A stretch of 64,000 nt of DNA from Sphingomonadales bacterium (lineage in GTDB: Bacteria > Pseudomonadota > Alphaproteobacteria > SMXS01): positions 1 to 64,000 of the forward strand of contig JALHLV010000012.1 in the NCBI GenBank assembly GCA_022844405.1, read 5' to 3'. The position numbers were made by a program, and so were the translations under genes. Below the pieces are notes generated by a model. It was not told where the DNA came from and made no database searches. It saw nothing but the letters and a program-made list of their open reading frames with translations. This document shows positions 28,101 through 37,795 of the stretch, one piece after another. Numbering within the stretch: position 1 is the first letter of the stretch; the number at the start of each line of letters is the position of its first letter.

Positions 28101-28787
28101 TCAGCCCTCCGCCGCGAGCCGGTAGCCGGCGCCCCGGATGGTGTGGATCAGCGATTGCTGGAAGCCCTTGTCGACGCGCTGTCTGAGCCGGCTGATATGG
28201 ACGTCGATGACGTTGGTCTGTGGATCGAAGTGATAGTCCCACACGGCCTCGAGCAGCATGGTACGGGTCACCAGCTGGCCCTGGTGCCGCATCAGGTATT
28301 CGAGCAACGAGAACTCGCGGGGCTGCAGGTCGATGGCCTTGCCGGCGCGGGATACCTTGCGGGCGATCAGGTCCATCTCCAGGTCGGCGCAGCGCAGCTT
28401 GGTCTCGGCCTCCGGCCCGGCACTGCGGCGGCGCAGCAGCACCTCGATGCGCGCCAGCAGTTCGGAGACGGCGAACGGCTTGACCATGTAGTCGTCGCCG
28501 CCGGCCTTCAGGCCCTTCACCCGCTCGTCGAGCGTGCTGAGCGCCGACAGCAGCAGCACCGGTGTCTCGATTCGCGCCGCCCGCAGGGCCTTGAGCACCG
28601 ACAGGCCGTCGAGGCCCGGCAGCATACGGTCGAGGACGACCAGGTCGTAGGCACCGTCGCTGGCGAGATAAAGCGCTTCCCTGCCGTCCTCGGCGGCATC
28701 GACGGCATAGCCTTGCTCCCGGAGACTCTGCACCAGGTAGCTGGACGTGATGGTGTCGTCCTCCACGACGAGAAGCTTGCGGCTCAC
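28101..28787 (-). CDS. OmpR-family response regulator
   Basis: A 228-residue regulator. GTG 28787 follows GGGGGAG. The receiver has the acidic pair in VVEDDT, phospho-acceptor Asp in LVVLDRMLPGLDG, and lysine in YMVKPF. The C-terminal winged helix has DLQPREFSLLEYLMRHQGQL, TNVIDVHISRLRQRVD and IHTIRGAGYRL. It is the first gene of a two-gene operon with the kinase. Targets are unknown. Confidence 0.92.
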   Translation of the reverse strand: MSRKLLVVEDDTITSSYLVQSLREQGYAVDAAEDGREALYLASDGAYDLVVLDRMLPGLDGLSVLKALRAARIETPVLLLSALSTLDERVKGLKAGGDDYMVKPFAVSELLARIEVLLRRRSAGPEAETKLRCADLEMDLIARKVSRAGKAIDLQPREFSLLEYLMRHQGQLVTRTMLLEAVWDYHFDPQTNVIDVHISRLRQRVDKGFQQSLIHTIRGAGYRLAAEG

Positions 28788-28949
28788 CCGATCTCCCCCG
28801 AACCAACCGGTGCCAAACCATGTTACAATGGCCGGACGCCGCGCGCGAGGACATGCCTTGCGGTCGGCGGCACCTGGTTCTATGTGTGGGCGCGGCCGGC
28901 GACAAGCCAAGCGGAAAATCCACCGACCGCCGGATTCAGGGAGCGGAGC

Positions 28950-29375
28950 GTGATCAAGGCCCGACGGGCGGGCATCAACGGGACGGGATTGGTCGGGCCG
29001 CGTCGCGGCCGGGCGGCGGCCCTGCTCATGGCGTTGCCGCTGCTGGTGCTGTCGGTTCTGCTGGATCACGGCACTGCCCGCGCCATCGCACCGCCGTCCG
29101 GAAACGCGCTCGACCATCGCGGCTCGGATATGGCCGGCACGGAGGGCAAGGCGCACTTTCCGGGCCGCGCCGCCCCGGCGATCGTCGAACCACTGCACCT
29201 CAAGCCCCATTTCTCGGGCGATGGGACCCCCGGATCGCACGGCCTTGCGCCGTCGACCGGCGTGCAACAGCCGTCGCCACTCCCGCTTGTCGAGCCCCGT
29301 CGCGCGCAATATACCGCGCCCAAGCATTGGCGCGCCGATGCCCGCCCCAGAGCGCCGCCGCTCCAGGACGCCTAG
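28950..29375 (+). CDS. Possible secreted proline-rich protein, unknown
   Basis: A candidate 141-residue protein from GTG 28950, preceded by GGGAGCGGAG. A hydrophobic segment (AAALLMALPLLVLSVLL) followed by ARA looks like a signal peptide. The remainder is Pro/His/Ala-rich and disordered, with no known domain. It lies between the divergent response regulator and secDF. Composition alone could explain an open frame here, so this is tentative. Confidence 0.35.
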   Translation: MIKARRAGINGTGLVGPRRGRAAALLMALPLLVLSVLLDHGTARAIAPPSGNALDHRGSDMAGTEGKAHFPGRAAPAIVEPLHLKPHFSGDGTPGSHGLAPSTGVQQPSPLPLVEPRRAQYTAPKHWRADARPRAPPLQDA

Positions 29376-29475
29376 ACCACCCGCGCCGGGCGGCGCGACC
29401 GCACCATATCCATAGCATCCGGTAAAGGAGCCAGCTCTTGGCGAAGGCTCCGCATCCAGCCCAAAAGGCGGCACC

Positions 29476-32043
29476 ATGCACACCCCCAAGTGGCAGATCT
29501 ATTTTTACAGCGCCATCGTCCTGATCGGCGTGGCGCTGGCCCTCCCCAACATATTCACCCGCGATCAGCTCGCCAGCATGCCCGACTGGCTCCCCAAGAA
29601 GCAGGTCACGCTGGGGCTCGACCTTCGCGGCGGCTCGCACCTGGTGCTCGAGGTGGATTCCAAGGCACTGATGAAAGAGCGCCTGCAATCCATGGCGGAC
29701 GATATCGCCGCCAAAGTGCGTCAGGAAAAGATTTCCAGCGTGCGCGCCGCGCCAGTGGGCGATTCGGTCATGGTGACGTTCCGCGACCCGAGCCGCGCGC
29801 AGGAGCTCCGCGATATCATCCGCGACGTCACCCAGGCGCCGCCCACGGGCATGGGTCCCAGCCAGCCTGACGTCGACATCGAACCGGGCGGCGCGACGCA
29901 GCTGCGCGTCCGGTTTAGCGAGGCAGGGACCGCACGGCGCGTGACCGCCGCGGTCGAGCAGAGCCTCGAGGTGGTGCGCAAGCGCATCGACGGCGCCGGT
30001 GTCGCCGAGCCCACCATCCAGCGCGTCGGCGGCGACCGCATCCTGGTACAGCTTCCCGGCGTGCAGGATCCCGGCCGCATCACCAAGCTGCTGGGCGGCA
30101 CGGCCAAGATGACCTTCCATCTGGTCACCTCGTCCGTTCCCGAGGGCGCGCCTCCACCCCATGGGGTCTTCGTGCTGCCCAACGCCGAGACCGGCGAGCA
30201 ATTGGCGCTGTTCGAGCGGCCGATCGTCACCGGCGATCACCTGGAGAATTCCGACGTCAGCTTCGAACAACATACCGGCGAGCCGCAGGTGGGCTTCGAG
30301 TTCGACAGCACCGGCGCCCGGCAGTTCGGTCGGGCGACGCTCGAGCATACCGGCGAACGGATGGCCATCGTGCTCGACGGCAAGGTGCTGAGCGCGCCGC
30401 GCATCAACGAACCGATCCTGGGCGGATCAGGTGTCATCACCGGACAGTTCTCGCCCACCGAGGCCACGGATCTGTCGACCATGCTGAAGTCGGGTGCGCT
30501 GCCGGCGCCGCTCACCGTCATCGAGGAGCGCACCGTGGGTGCCGACCTCGGCGCCGACTCCATCAAGATGGGCGCATGGACCGGCCTCATTGGCTTCATC
30601 CTCGTGTTCGCCCTGATCCTGATGCTCTATGGCACCTGGGGCATCATCGCCAGCGTGGCGCTGCTGATCCACACGATCCTGACCCTCACGGCGCTGACCA
30701 TTCTTGGGGCGACGCTCACCTTGCCCGGCATCGCCGGTATCGTTCTGGGCATCGGCATCGCGGTGGACGCCAACGTGCTGATCAACGAACGCATCCGCGA
30801 GGAGACCCGGCGCGGTCTGGGAGCCTACGCGTCACTGGAATACGGCTTCAAGAAGGCGTTCGCGACCATCATCGATTCCAACATGACGACGCTGTTCGCC
30901 GTGGTCCTGCTCTTTGCCGTGGGCACCGGTCCGATACGCGGCTTCGCCATTACCATGGGACTCGGCATCCTGATCTCGCTGTTTACCGCCGTGACGATGG
31001 TGCGGATGATGATGATCTGGTGGATCAAGGTCCAGAATCTCAAGGTCCTGGACATGGAGCCGCCGTTCCAGATCATTCCGACGGGTACCAGCATCAGGTT
31101 CATGCGCGCCCGCTTTCTGGGCATCGCCGTCTCGGCGATCCTGTCCACGGCCTCGCTGGTGCTTTTCTTCGTGCCCGGGCTCAATTACGGCATCGATTTC
31201 AAGGGCGGCATCCAGATGGAAGTCGAACCCGCCAAGGGCATGGCGGACCTCGGCGCCATGAGGCAGAAGCTGGGGGGGCTTGGGCTGGGCGACGTCTCGC
31301 TTCAGGGTGCCGACAACAACACCAAGGTCCTGATCAGGATCGAAATCCAGCCCGGCGGAGACGCAGCGCAGCGGGTTGCCGTCGAAAAAGCGCGCGCCGC
31401 CATCGGGGAAGCAGCGCCCGGCAGCGAAATCTCGCGCACCGAGGTGGTCGGCCCCAAGGTCAGCGGTGAACTGGCGGCCACCGGACTCTACGCGGTATTG
31501 GCCGCCAGCGTCATCATGTTGTTCTACATCTGGTTCCGCTTCGAGTGGTACTTCGCCATCGGCGCCATCGCAACGATGATACTGGACATTACGAAGGTCG
31601 TCGGATTCTTCGTGATCACCCAACTGGACTTCAACCTCAGCGCCGTCGCGGCCTTGCTGACACTTGTGGGCTATACGGTGAACGACAAGGTCGTGGTCTA
31701 CGACCGAATGCGCGAGAACATGCGGCTTTTCCAGAGGATGGACCTGCGCGACATCATCGATAAAAGCATCAACGAGACTCTGGCGCGCAGCGTCTACACC
31801 TCGGCGACCGCGCTCCTTGCCATGCTGCCCATGGCGATCTGGGGCGGGTCGGCGGTGGAGAGTTTCGCCGTACCGATGATTTTCGGCATCGTGATCGCGG
31901 CCTCGTCCTCGGTCTTCATCGCCGCCCCGATCCTGCTGTTCCTGGGCGACTGGCGCATCAGACGCCAGGCGAAGCGGGAGGCCGAGGGCACCGCCGTCGA
32001 CGACTCGCCGATCAAGGGTATGGATCCGGCGCGGATGCCCTGA
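29476..32043 (+). CDS. secDF: Protein translocase SecDF, fused single chain
   Basis: An 855-residue fusion of SecD (about 1-525) and SecF (about 540-855). SecD: TM1, then [16 protein letters not shown], periplasmic P1 domain, and the [13 protein letters not shown] motif of TM4 ([19 protein letters not shown]). SecF: TM, then [16 protein letters not shown], and [17 protein letters not shown]. It uses proton-motive force to pull secreted proteins through SecYEG. No yajC is adjacent. It overlaps uppP by 1 nt (TGATG), so the two are coupled. Confidence 0.93.
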   Translation: MHTPKWQIYFYSAIVLIGVALALPNIFTRDQLASMPDWLPKKQVTLGLDLRGGSHLVLEVDSKALMKERLQSMADDIAAKVRQEKISSVRAAPVGDSVMVTFRDPSRAQELRDIIRDVTQAPPTGMGPSQPDVDIEPGGATQLRVRFSEAGTARRVTAAVEQSLEVVRKRIDGAGVAEPTIQRVGGDRILVQLPGVQDPGRITKLLGGTAKMTFHLVTSSVPEGAPPPHGVFVLPNAETGEQLALFERPIVTGDHLENSDVSFEQHTGEPQVGFEFDSTGARQFGRATLEHTGERMAIVLDGKVLSAPRINEPILGGSGVITGQFSPTEATDLSTMLKSGALPAPLTVIEERTVGADLGADSIKMGAWTGLIGFILVFALILMLYGTWGIIASVALLIHTILTLTALTILGATLTLPGIAGIVLGIGIAVDANVLINERIREETRRGLGAYASLEYGFKKAFATIIDSNMTTLFAVVLLFAVGTGPIRGFAITMGLGILISLFTAVTMVRMMMIWWIKVQNLKVLDMEPPFQIIPTGTSIRFMRARFLGIAVSAILSTASLVLFFVPGLNYGIDFKGGIQMEVEPAKGMADLGAMRQKLGGLGLGDVSLQGADNNTKVLIRIEIQPGGDAAQRVAVEKARAAIGEAAPGSEISRTEVVGPKVSGELAATGLYAVLAASVIMLFYIWFRFEWYFAIGAIATMILDITKVVGFFVITQLDFNLSAVAALLTLVGYTVNDKVVVYDRMRENMRLFQRMDLRDIIDKSINETLARSVYTSATALLAMLPMAIWGGSAVESFAVPMIFGIVIAASSSVFIAAPILLFLGDWRIRRQAKREAEGTAVDDSPIKGMDPARMP

Positions 32044-32870
32044 TGAGCCTGATGCTGCTGGCCGCCGACGGGCGCACCTATCTCGAGGCGCTGGTGCTGG
32101 GCCTGATCGAGGGCCTGACCGAGTTCTTGCCCGTGTCCTCGACCGGCCACATCCTGCTGGCCGGCCACTTCATGGGGTTCGAATCGACCGGCAAGACCTT
32201 CGAGGTGGTGATCCAGCTCGGTGCGATCCTCGCCCTGCTGCTGGTCTACGCCCAGCGGCTGCTGGGCGTGGCCGCCGCGGCGCCGCGCGATCCGGCGGCG
32301 CGGCGCTTCATCGCCAGCATCGTGCTCGCCTTCCTGCCCGCCGCCCTGATCGGCGCGCTGGCGCACGACTACATCAAGGACGTGCTGTTCGAAAGTCCGG
32401 GGCTGATTTGCGCCACCCTGATCGGTGGCGGCCTGATCCTGCTGGTGGTCGACCGGGTGAAGCTGCCGGTGCGCCACGCCGACGCCATGGCCTATCCGCT
32501 GCCGATGGCGTTGGGCATCGGCCTGTGTCAGTGCCTTGCCATGGTTCCCGGCGTCTCGCGCTCCGGCGCGACCATCGTCGGCGCGCTGCTGATGGGCGCC
32601 GACAAGCGCTCGGCCGCCGAGTTCTCGTTCTTTCTCGCCATGCCGACCATGGCGGGCGCGGTGGTCTACGACCTGTACAAGAATTGGGACATCCTGGATT
32701 TCAGCGACACGGCGCTGATCGCCGTGGGCTTCGTCACGGCGTTCGTCACCGCGCTGGTGGTGGTGCGGGCGCTGCTGGATTATGTCGGCCGGCGAGGCTT
32801 TTCCGTGTTCGGCTGGTGGCGGATCGCCGTCGGCCTGGCCGGTTTCGCCGGCCTGTACCTGCTCGGCTGA
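32043..32870 (+). CDS. uppP: Undecaprenyl-diphosphatase UppP (BacA)
   Basis: A 275-residue polytopic membrane phosphatase that recycles undecaprenyl pyrophosphate for cell-wall synthesis. Both signature regions are intact: [20 protein letters not shown] near the N-terminus and [16 protein letters not shown] in the middle. It starts in the secDF stop codon. Its stop is 1 nt from the convergent tatA stop. Confidence 0.93.
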   Translation: MSLMLLAADGRTYLEALVLGLIEGLTEFLPVSSTGHILLAGHFMGFESTGKTFEVVIQLGAILALLLVYAQRLLGVAAAAPRDPAARRFIASIVLAFLPAALIGALAHDYIKDVLFESPGLICATLIGGGLILLVVDRVKLPVRHADAMAYPLPMALGIGLCQCLAMVPGVSRSGATIVGALLMGADKRSAAEFSFFLAMPTMAGAVVYDLYKNWDILDFSDTALIAVGFVTAFVTALVVVRALLDYVGRRGFSVFGWWRIAVGLAGFAGLYLLG

Positions 32871-32871
32871 G

Positions 32872-33093
32872 CTAGTCGCCTTCCTTGCGGGCCGGATCGG
32901 CGGTGACCGGGGCCTGGCGGGGCGCCTCGAGCGCCGGGGCCGGCTTCATCGTTACCGGCTCATGTTCCTCCTCCGCCATGCCCTGACGGAAGCTCTTGAT
33001 GCCCTTGGCAAGGTCGCCCATCAGCTCGGAGAACTTGCCCCTGCCGAACACGAGCAGCAGAAGCGCGACGAGCAAGAGAATCTTCCAGACCAT
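32872..33093 (-). CDS. tatA: Sec-independent translocase subunit TatA
   Basis: A 73-residue protein with an N-terminal TM helix ([19 protein letters not shown]), the conserved FGRGK hinge, and an amphipathic helix ([16 protein letters not shown]), then an acidic, proline-rich tail. It forms the Tat pore. tatB and tatC are not adjacent. A Tat-dependent substrate is encoded at 45696-46535. Confidence 0.92.
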   Translation of the reverse strand: MVWKILLLVALLLLVFGRGKFSELMGDLAKGIKSFRQGMAEEEHEPVTMKPAPALEAPRQAPVTADPARKEGD

Positions 33094-33206
33094 GCATACC
33101 TCCGAAGGATCCGCGCACGGCGCGGACCAGCCCTTTCATAGACGTTCCGCGCCATCGGGGCAAGGAGACGCCACACGGGTTCCCGTCGGGCGCCGTTGCC
33201 GGTAGC

Positions 33207-33908
33207 ATGGGCCGCATGCGCACCCTTGACGCCCTGATCGGACTCCTGCTGATGCTCTCGACCGTGCCCGCTGTTGCCGCCGACGATCCGCTTCCCGAGG
33301 GTTTCGTGTACGCGGACGAGATGGTGCCCGGCCTGGTCGTCGACCTGCGCTATGCCGGCGCGGACAACTTCGTCGGCCAGCGGATCGACGGCTATGAGGC
33401 GGCGCGCGTCGTGCTGAGCGCGCGGGCAGCCGAGGCGCTGAGGCGGGCGCAGGCCGACCTGAACGCGTTCGGACTTGGCCTCAAGATTTTCGACGCCTAC
33501 CGGCCGACCCGGGCCGTCGCGCATTTCGTCCGCTGGTCCGCCATGCCCGACGATCCCGGCGCAAAGCGCACCTATTATCCTGACATCGACAAGCAGAAGC
33601 TGTTCGAGGAAGGCTATGTGGCGACCCGCTCCAGCCACAGCCGCGGCAGCACCGTCGATCTGACGCTGGTCACCATCGGCAAGGACGGCACGGTGGCCGA
33701 TCTGGACATGGGGACGCCGTTCGATTTCTTCGGCCCGGAATCCTGGCCCGACTACACCGACCTGACCGGCGAGCAGCGCTCCAACCGGCTGCTGCTCAAA
33801 CTGGTGATGGAACGGCACGGCTTCAAACCGTTCGACAAGGAATGGTGGCACTTCACGCTGAAGGACGAACCGTTCCCCGACACCTATTTCGACTTCCCGG
33901 TCCGTTAA
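33207..33908 (+). CDS. D-alanyl-D-alanine dipeptidase (VanX/DdpX family)
   Basis: A 233-residue secreted zinc peptidase with a signal peptide ending in TVPAVAA. Zinc and catalytic motifs are present: SSHSRGSTVDLTL (His and Asp ligands) and KEWWHF (Glu base and His ligand). IFDAYRPTRAVAHF is the substrate-binding Arg region. It hydrolyses D-Ala-D-Ala in the periplasm; with a signal peptide and no van genes nearby, a murein-recycling or nutritional role is likelier than glycopeptide resistance. The start could also be the ATG at 33216. Confidence 0.9.
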   Translation: MGRMRTLDALIGLLLMLSTVPAVAADDPLPEGFVYADEMVPGLVVDLRYAGADNFVGQRIDGYEAARVVLSARAAEALRRAQADLNAFGLGLKIFDAYRPTRAVAHFVRWSAMPDDPGAKRTYYPDIDKQKLFEEGYVATRSSHSRGSTVDLTLVTIGKDGTVADLDMGTPFDFFGPESWPDYTDLTGEQRSNRLLLKLVMERHGFKPFDKEWWHFTLKDEPFPDTYFDFPVR

Positions 33909-33912
33909 CGGT

Positions 33913-34350
33913 TCACTCGGACGCGGCGGAGTTGCCCTCTACTGAAATCCGCCGCTGTGCCCGCAACTTGGCCGTGCCGCGCACCGAAAGAATGCCGCAG
34001 GCTCCGGCTATCAACGTGATCACGCCAATACCGAAGCTGCCGCTTACCAGGCTGACGGCCAGCTCGATTGCCAACCATGCCAACGCCACGACACTCGCCC
34101 AGAACGAACAATGCTTGCGAATGCGCCACCCGAGGAAGCCTGCGGCGACGACCGCTGAGAGACAGATGACGATCTGCACAATGCGGATTTCAATGGGCAC
34201 GGGAGAACCATCAGGCTGAATTTCCCATACCAGGGATCTTGCGGTCGCGATGACGTAAGAAAGGCCTAACCATCCGGCCGTGAATACCCCCGCGCGCGCG
34301 GCATTGAAGATTTCGTAGTCGCGCTCCAGCGCTCCAAATGGATTCAACAT
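33913..34350 (-). CDS. Unknown four-helix membrane protein, paralogue 1
   Basis: A 145-residue membrane protein with about four hydrophobic helices. It begins MLNPFGALERDYEIFNAARA and ends with CGILSVRGTAKLRAQRR. It is clearly related to the gene at 35139-35573: both have an NPF start, AG..TAGW in the first helix, a W..WAS(I/V)..LA.L.IE segment and the CGILSVRG motif. I recognise no family. The two flank a glutathione transferase gene. Confidence 0.65.
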   Translation of the reverse strand: MLNPFGALERDYEIFNAARAGVFTAGWLGLSYVIATARSLVWEIQPDGSPVPIEIRIVQIVICLSAVVAAGFLGWRIRKHCSFWASVVALAWLAIELAVSLVSGSFGIGVITLIAGACGILSVRGTAKLRAQRRISVEGNSAASE

Positions 34351-34417
34351 GACTTTGCTCCCCCAGCCTTACCGCGCGCACTCTAGCGGCTGGTAGCGGC
34401 GCGTGGAAGTCCGGCAA

Positions 34418-35023
34418 TCAGGCCGCCGCGCTGGGCCGCGTGGCGAACGATGCCCGCCAGCGCCTGATGTTGACGAACCCGTCGGCGTCCTTCAGGCCGA
34501 CATAGTCGCCGAATCCCAGGGTCGCATAGAGCGTGCAGTCCGCGACCGAGGGCGTGTCGCCGGCGACAAAAGGCTTGCCACCGATCTCCCGGTCCATGAT
34601 GCCCAGGTTCTTGCGGTAGCAGTTCACCGCCATCCTGGCGGCATCGGGAGACTGTGGCCCCTTGTCGGCGAAGAAGGGCGAGATGTTGTGGGCGTAGTGC
34701 GCCAGTTCGGCCATCAGTCCCAGCTCCGCGAGTCGGTCGAGCTCGCGAATGCGGGCGCGCTCCAACGGCGACCTGCCCAGCATGGGCGGCTGAGGGTTGA
34801 GTTCTTCGAGGTACTCGATGATGACCAGGGATTCGCGAATCACGGTTCCGTCGTCAAGCTCGAGAAACGGCACGACCGCGAGCGGATTCTTCGCCAGCAT
34901 CTCGGGTGTCCGAAGACCATGATTGATGACATCCACCTCCACCAACTCCAGCGGAATACCTTTCTCGGCCGCATAGAGGCGCACCTTCTGCGGATTGGGC
35001 GCGGCGAAGTTGTAGAGCTTCAT
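34418..35023 (-). CDS. Glutathione S-transferase family protein
   Basis: A 201-residue cytosolic GST. The thioredoxin-like N-terminal domain starts MKLYNFAAPNPQKVRLYAAE, with cis-Pro in NPLAVVPFLELDDG and glutathione-binding Glu-Ser in VIRESLVIIEYLEE. The alpha-helical C-terminal domain has the N-capping box in FVAGDTPSVADCTLYATL. The N-terminal catalytic residue is not an obvious Tyr or Cys (AAPNP), so class is uncertain. The physiological substrate is unknown. Confidence 0.9.
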   Translation of the reverse strand: MKLYNFAAPNPQKVRLYAAEKGIPLELVEVDVINHGLRTPEMLAKNPLAVVPFLELDDGTVIRESLVIIEYLEELNPQPPMLGRSPLERARIRELDRLAELGLMAELAHYAHNISPFFADKGPQSPDAARMAVNCYRKNLGIMDREIGGKPFVAGDTPSVADCTLYATLGFGDYVGLKDADGFVNIRRWRASFATRPSAAA

Positions 35024-35138
35024 GGTCGTCTCCCGTCTGCTTCCGCGAGGGAAGCACAGCTGGTGCCGGCTTTCAATTTGTTCGGCTGAAGAACTTGCGC
35101 GTGACGGAGGACAGCAACGACCCGTCGCTGCGCGGCGC

Positions 35139-35573
35139 TCAGGCCCCGGTCGCCTCGTGGCCGCGCCGGCGGCCGAGAAACTGCTGATGGTACCAGGCGC
35201 CGCGCACCGAAAGGATGCCGCAGCCCAGCGCCACGAGCGCGAGGATCAGCGCGGGAATGCCGACGCCGCCATTCGCCATCGCATAGCTGTATTCGATGAC
35301 CAGTCCCGCGAGAACCGCGATGCTGGCCCACAGCGGTTGCTTCGTCCAGATGAGCCAGCCGATCCCCGCGACCAGGCCCGACAGGATCAGCAGACAGATG
35401 ATCGCGAAAGCCAGGGCGGCGTCCGCCAGCATGCCGGCGCGGCCACCGACGAGCATGGCCGCGATCGTGAGCAGATAGCCCGCGACGATCCAGCCGGCCG
35501 TGATCGTCCCAGCCTTGGCCGCCTGCACGGCCTGTTCATCGCTCTCGATTTCCCTGAAAGGGTTTCGCGACAT
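35139..35573 (-). CDS. Unknown four-helix membrane protein, paralogue 2
   Basis: A 144-residue membrane protein from ATG 35573 (GGGGATG just upstream). Helices include TAGWIVAGYLLTIAAMLVGG, ALAFAIICLLILSGLVAGI and IPALILALVALGCGILSVRG. Paralogous to the 33913-34350 product, as judged by NPF, TAGW and CGILSVRG motifs in the same order. Function unknown. Confidence 0.65.
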   Translation of the reverse strand: MSRNPFREIESDEQAVQAAKAGTITAGWIVAGYLLTIAAMLVGGRAGMLADAALAFAIICLLILSGLVAGIGWLIWTKQPLWASIAVLAGLVIEYSYAMANGGVGIPALILALVALGCGILSVRGAWYHQQFLGRRRGHEATGA

Positions 35574-35751
35574 GACATCCCCGTCGTTCCCAGGCTCGAA
35601 GCCTATGGAGCGGCAAACGTCGTTGTCCATGCGAAACTGGATGCTGGCGTTCACTGTTGGTCACGGTCCGGTGAGCGCTGGCTTGCGGGCACGGCGATCC
35701 CCTCGCGCCAAAAAAACCTCCGGTAGCGGGAACGGGATGGCCAGATCGAAA

Positions 35752-36042
35752 TCAGATGCTGGTGCCGGCCCGCTCGGCGGACTTGGCGCGCGCCGCGTCC
35801 TTGTCCGTGAAATAGAGCGCATTGATCTCGATGAAATCCTTGGCAGCCGGCGGAATCTCATGGTCGGCGAAAATCGCGCCCACCGGGCAGGCCGAAACGC
35901 ACACCCCGCAATCGATGCACTGGTCAGGCTCGATATAGACCATGCGGTCCTCGTCCTCCTGGTAGATGCAGTCCACCGGGCAGACCTCGATGCAGGACAT
36001 GTCCTTGACGTCGATGCAGGCGTTGCTGATTACGTAAGTCAT
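35752..36042 (-). CDS. fdxA: Seven-iron ferredoxin FdxA
   Basis: A 96-residue electron carrier. The N-terminal 3Fe-4S/4Fe-4S pattern is visible: CIDVKDMSCIEVCPVDCIYQ, then CIDCGVCVSACPVGAI, followed by the usual C-terminal extension of about 40 residues. Start at the second methionine (MTYVIS), the conserved FdxA N-terminus. It is transcribed away from the P450 gene 290 nt off and may supply electrons to the P450s or the desaturase; this is inferred from position only. Confidence 0.93.
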   Translation of the reverse strand: MTYVISNACIDVKDMSCIEVCPVDCIYQEDEDRMVYIEPDQCIDCGVCVSACPVGAIFADHEIPPAAKDFIEINALYFTDKDAARAKSAERAGTSI

Positions 36043-36242
36043 CGTGTTCCCGAGCCTCAAGCTAGCTTGGCCGACCCGGCACGGTCGGCTCGTTTCTTAA
36101 TCTTTCCGCGCGGCACTGTACCACCTGGAACGTGAAGCCGCAGGCCGGAAAATGGCCTGCTGGCGGCACGCGGAAGCGGCGATTTCCCCATACTGCGCGG
36201 CGTCATCCCAATGCGCGCATTACGCTCGCGAGAGCCCATCAA
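36043..36242. other. Intergenic region between fdxA and the P450 cluster
   Basis: Divergent promoter region. It contains a small palindrome CAAGCTAGCTTG (36058-36069), next to the fdxA start. No gene is seen. The P450 upstream element begins at 36243. Confidence 0.35.
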
Positions 36243-36290
36243 GTCAAGCATGACTTTATCGGTCGTTGCTATCGGGTGGGGTAAGATGTA
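36243..36290 (+). promoter_or_regulatory. Shared upstream element of P450 unit 1
   Basis: GTCA-N4-TGACTTT (36243-36257), then TCGTTGC (36263-36269), then GATGTA (36285-36290), ending 43 nt before the P450 ATG. The same elements in the same order and spacing occur before unit 2 (39194-39240). The similarity is the evidence; the binding factor is unknown. Confidence 0.5.
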
Positions 36291-36333
36291 ACGTGCGTCC
36301 GGGAAAAAGTCAGACTTGAACGGGGATTTGAAA

Positions 36334-37785
36334 ATGAATACGGAACCCTTCGCCTCGGTGTTCGCCCGCGCCATCGGCGCCGACGCCGGAGACGCCGTGG
36401 AGAAAGCGGCGGATGGCGACTTCCAGGACATCTTTCCCCTGATGCCGGTGGGCCAGCGGGTCGACATGGGAACGGCGCCGGACGGCACGCCGCTGATCGA
36501 CCCGCGCATCTTCTTTTCCGCCGAGTTCCGCCGCAATCCGTGGCCGTATTACCGGCTGATGCGCGACCACTATCCGGTCTATTTCAACCAGCTCAACAAC
36601 ACCTATTACGTCACCCGCTACGACGACATGACCGAGTGTTATTTCGACGACATCGGCTTCAACACGATTCCGAAGGGCTCGTCGAACGGCGTGCTGGGGA
36701 ACGTGACCCACGAGCTGAGCGGCGTCGAGCACCGCCGCCGGCGCAACCTGTTCGGCCAGCACCTGGTCGGCAAGGCGCTGGAGAATCGGGTGCCGGCCAT
36801 CGAGCGGCTGGCGCAGGAGATGATCGACGACTGGTCCAACGTGGACGCGCCGTGGTGCATCACCAACGGCAATGTCCGCACCATCGAGCTGGGCCAGGCC
36901 TTCGCCGATTCGTTCCCGGTCCGCGTGGTCTGCGACGTCCTCGGCTTCCCGAGCGAAGCGCGCGGCAACTTCGTGTACTGGTACAATTCGATCATGAGCG
37001 GCCTGGGCGCGTCCGAGACCCACAAGCAGGGCATGGAGGCGCGCCAACACCTGGAGGACTTCGTCGAGTCCATCGTCGAGGACCGCCGCAAGAACCCGAC
37101 CTACCTCTACGACAATGCCGGCAGGAATATCGGCAAGGACATCATCTCCAAGCTGTGCGAGAGCCAGGTCGATGGCGACTATCTGTCGACCGAGGAGATC
37201 ACCGCGCTGATCGCGCTGGTGGTGGCGGGCGGCGGCGAGACGACGCGCGGCACGCTGATGAACATGTGGTACAGCCTGCTGCAGAAGCCCGACCAGGCCG
37301 AGGCGGCGCTGGCCGACGAGGCCCTGTGGGACGCGGTGTTCCACGAGACGTTGCGCCATTCCAATCCGATCGGCGGCCAGCCGCGTCACGCCACCTTCGA
37401 CGTACAGATTCACGGTACCGTCGTGCCCGCCGGATCGCTGATCGAGATGGTCAACTTCTCGGGCAGCCACGACGAGCGCATCTTCCACGACGCGGACAAT
37501 TTCAACATCTTCCGGCCCGACCTCTACACCGGCAAGCTGCTACGCAGCGGCTACCGCACGGAAGGCAAATGCAGCCACATGGCGTTCGGCGTCGGCCCGC
37601 ACATGTGTCCAGGTGCCTGGATCTCGCACCAGGAAGCAGTGATCGGCTCGAAGATCCTGTCGCGGACCATGAAAAACCCGCGCATCAACCGGGACCGCAT
37701 GCCAAAGGACATAGACGGCGTCAGCCTCGCGCCCATCGGCATCAACAAGACCCGCGAGCTGTGGCTCGATTACGATCTGGCCTAG
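36334..37785 (+). CDS. Cytochrome P450, intact (unit 1, gene A)
   Basis: A 483-residue soluble bacterial P450, with an unusually long N-terminal segment of about 45 residues. I-helix oxygen motif LVVAGGGETTRG, ExxR in FHETLRHSNP, and the heme loop FGVGPHMCPG with Cys425 as thiolate ligand. Closely related to gene A of unit 2 (shared SSNGVLGN/SSSGVLGN, YWYNS.MSGLG, DYLSTEEIT, GKLLRSGYR). ATG 36334 follows GGGGATTTG; a TTG at 36316 is possible. Gene B begins 10 nt after its stop. Substrate unknown; likely a hydrophobic carbon source. Confidence 0.92.
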   Translation: MNTEPFASVFARAIGADAGDAVEKAADGDFQDIFPLMPVGQRVDMGTAPDGTPLIDPRIFFSAEFRRNPWPYYRLMRDHYPVYFNQLNNTYYVTRYDDMTECYFDDIGFNTIPKGSSNGVLGNVTHELSGVEHRRRRNLFGQHLVGKALENRVPAIERLAQEMIDDWSNVDAPWCITNGNVRTIELGQAFADSFPVRVVCDVLGFPSEARGNFVYWYNSIMSGLGASETHKQGMEARQHLEDFVESIVEDRRKNPTYLYDNAGRNIGKDIISKLCESQVDGDYLSTEEITALIALVVAGGGETTRGTLMNMWYSLLQKPDQAEAALADEALWDAVFHETLRHSNPIGGQPRHATFDVQIHGTVVPAGSLIEMVNFSGSHDERIFHDADNFNIFRPDLYTGKLLRSGYRTEGKCSHMAFGVGPHMCPGAWISHQEAVIGSKILSRTMKNPRINRDRMPKDIDGVSLAPIGINKTRELWLDYDLA

Positions 37786-37795
37786 GACCGGCGGC

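Noticed and set aside
28101-29489. Response regulator extended N-terminally to 462 residues
   Set aside because: The receiver begins right after a GTG with a good ribosome site at 28787. The upstream part is Arg/Gly-rich without a domain.
33207-33908. Vancomycin resistance determinant (vanX)
   Set aside because: No vanH, vanA/B or vanRS genes are nearby, and the protein has a signal peptide. A periplasmic D-Ala-D-Ala dipeptidase role is more likely.
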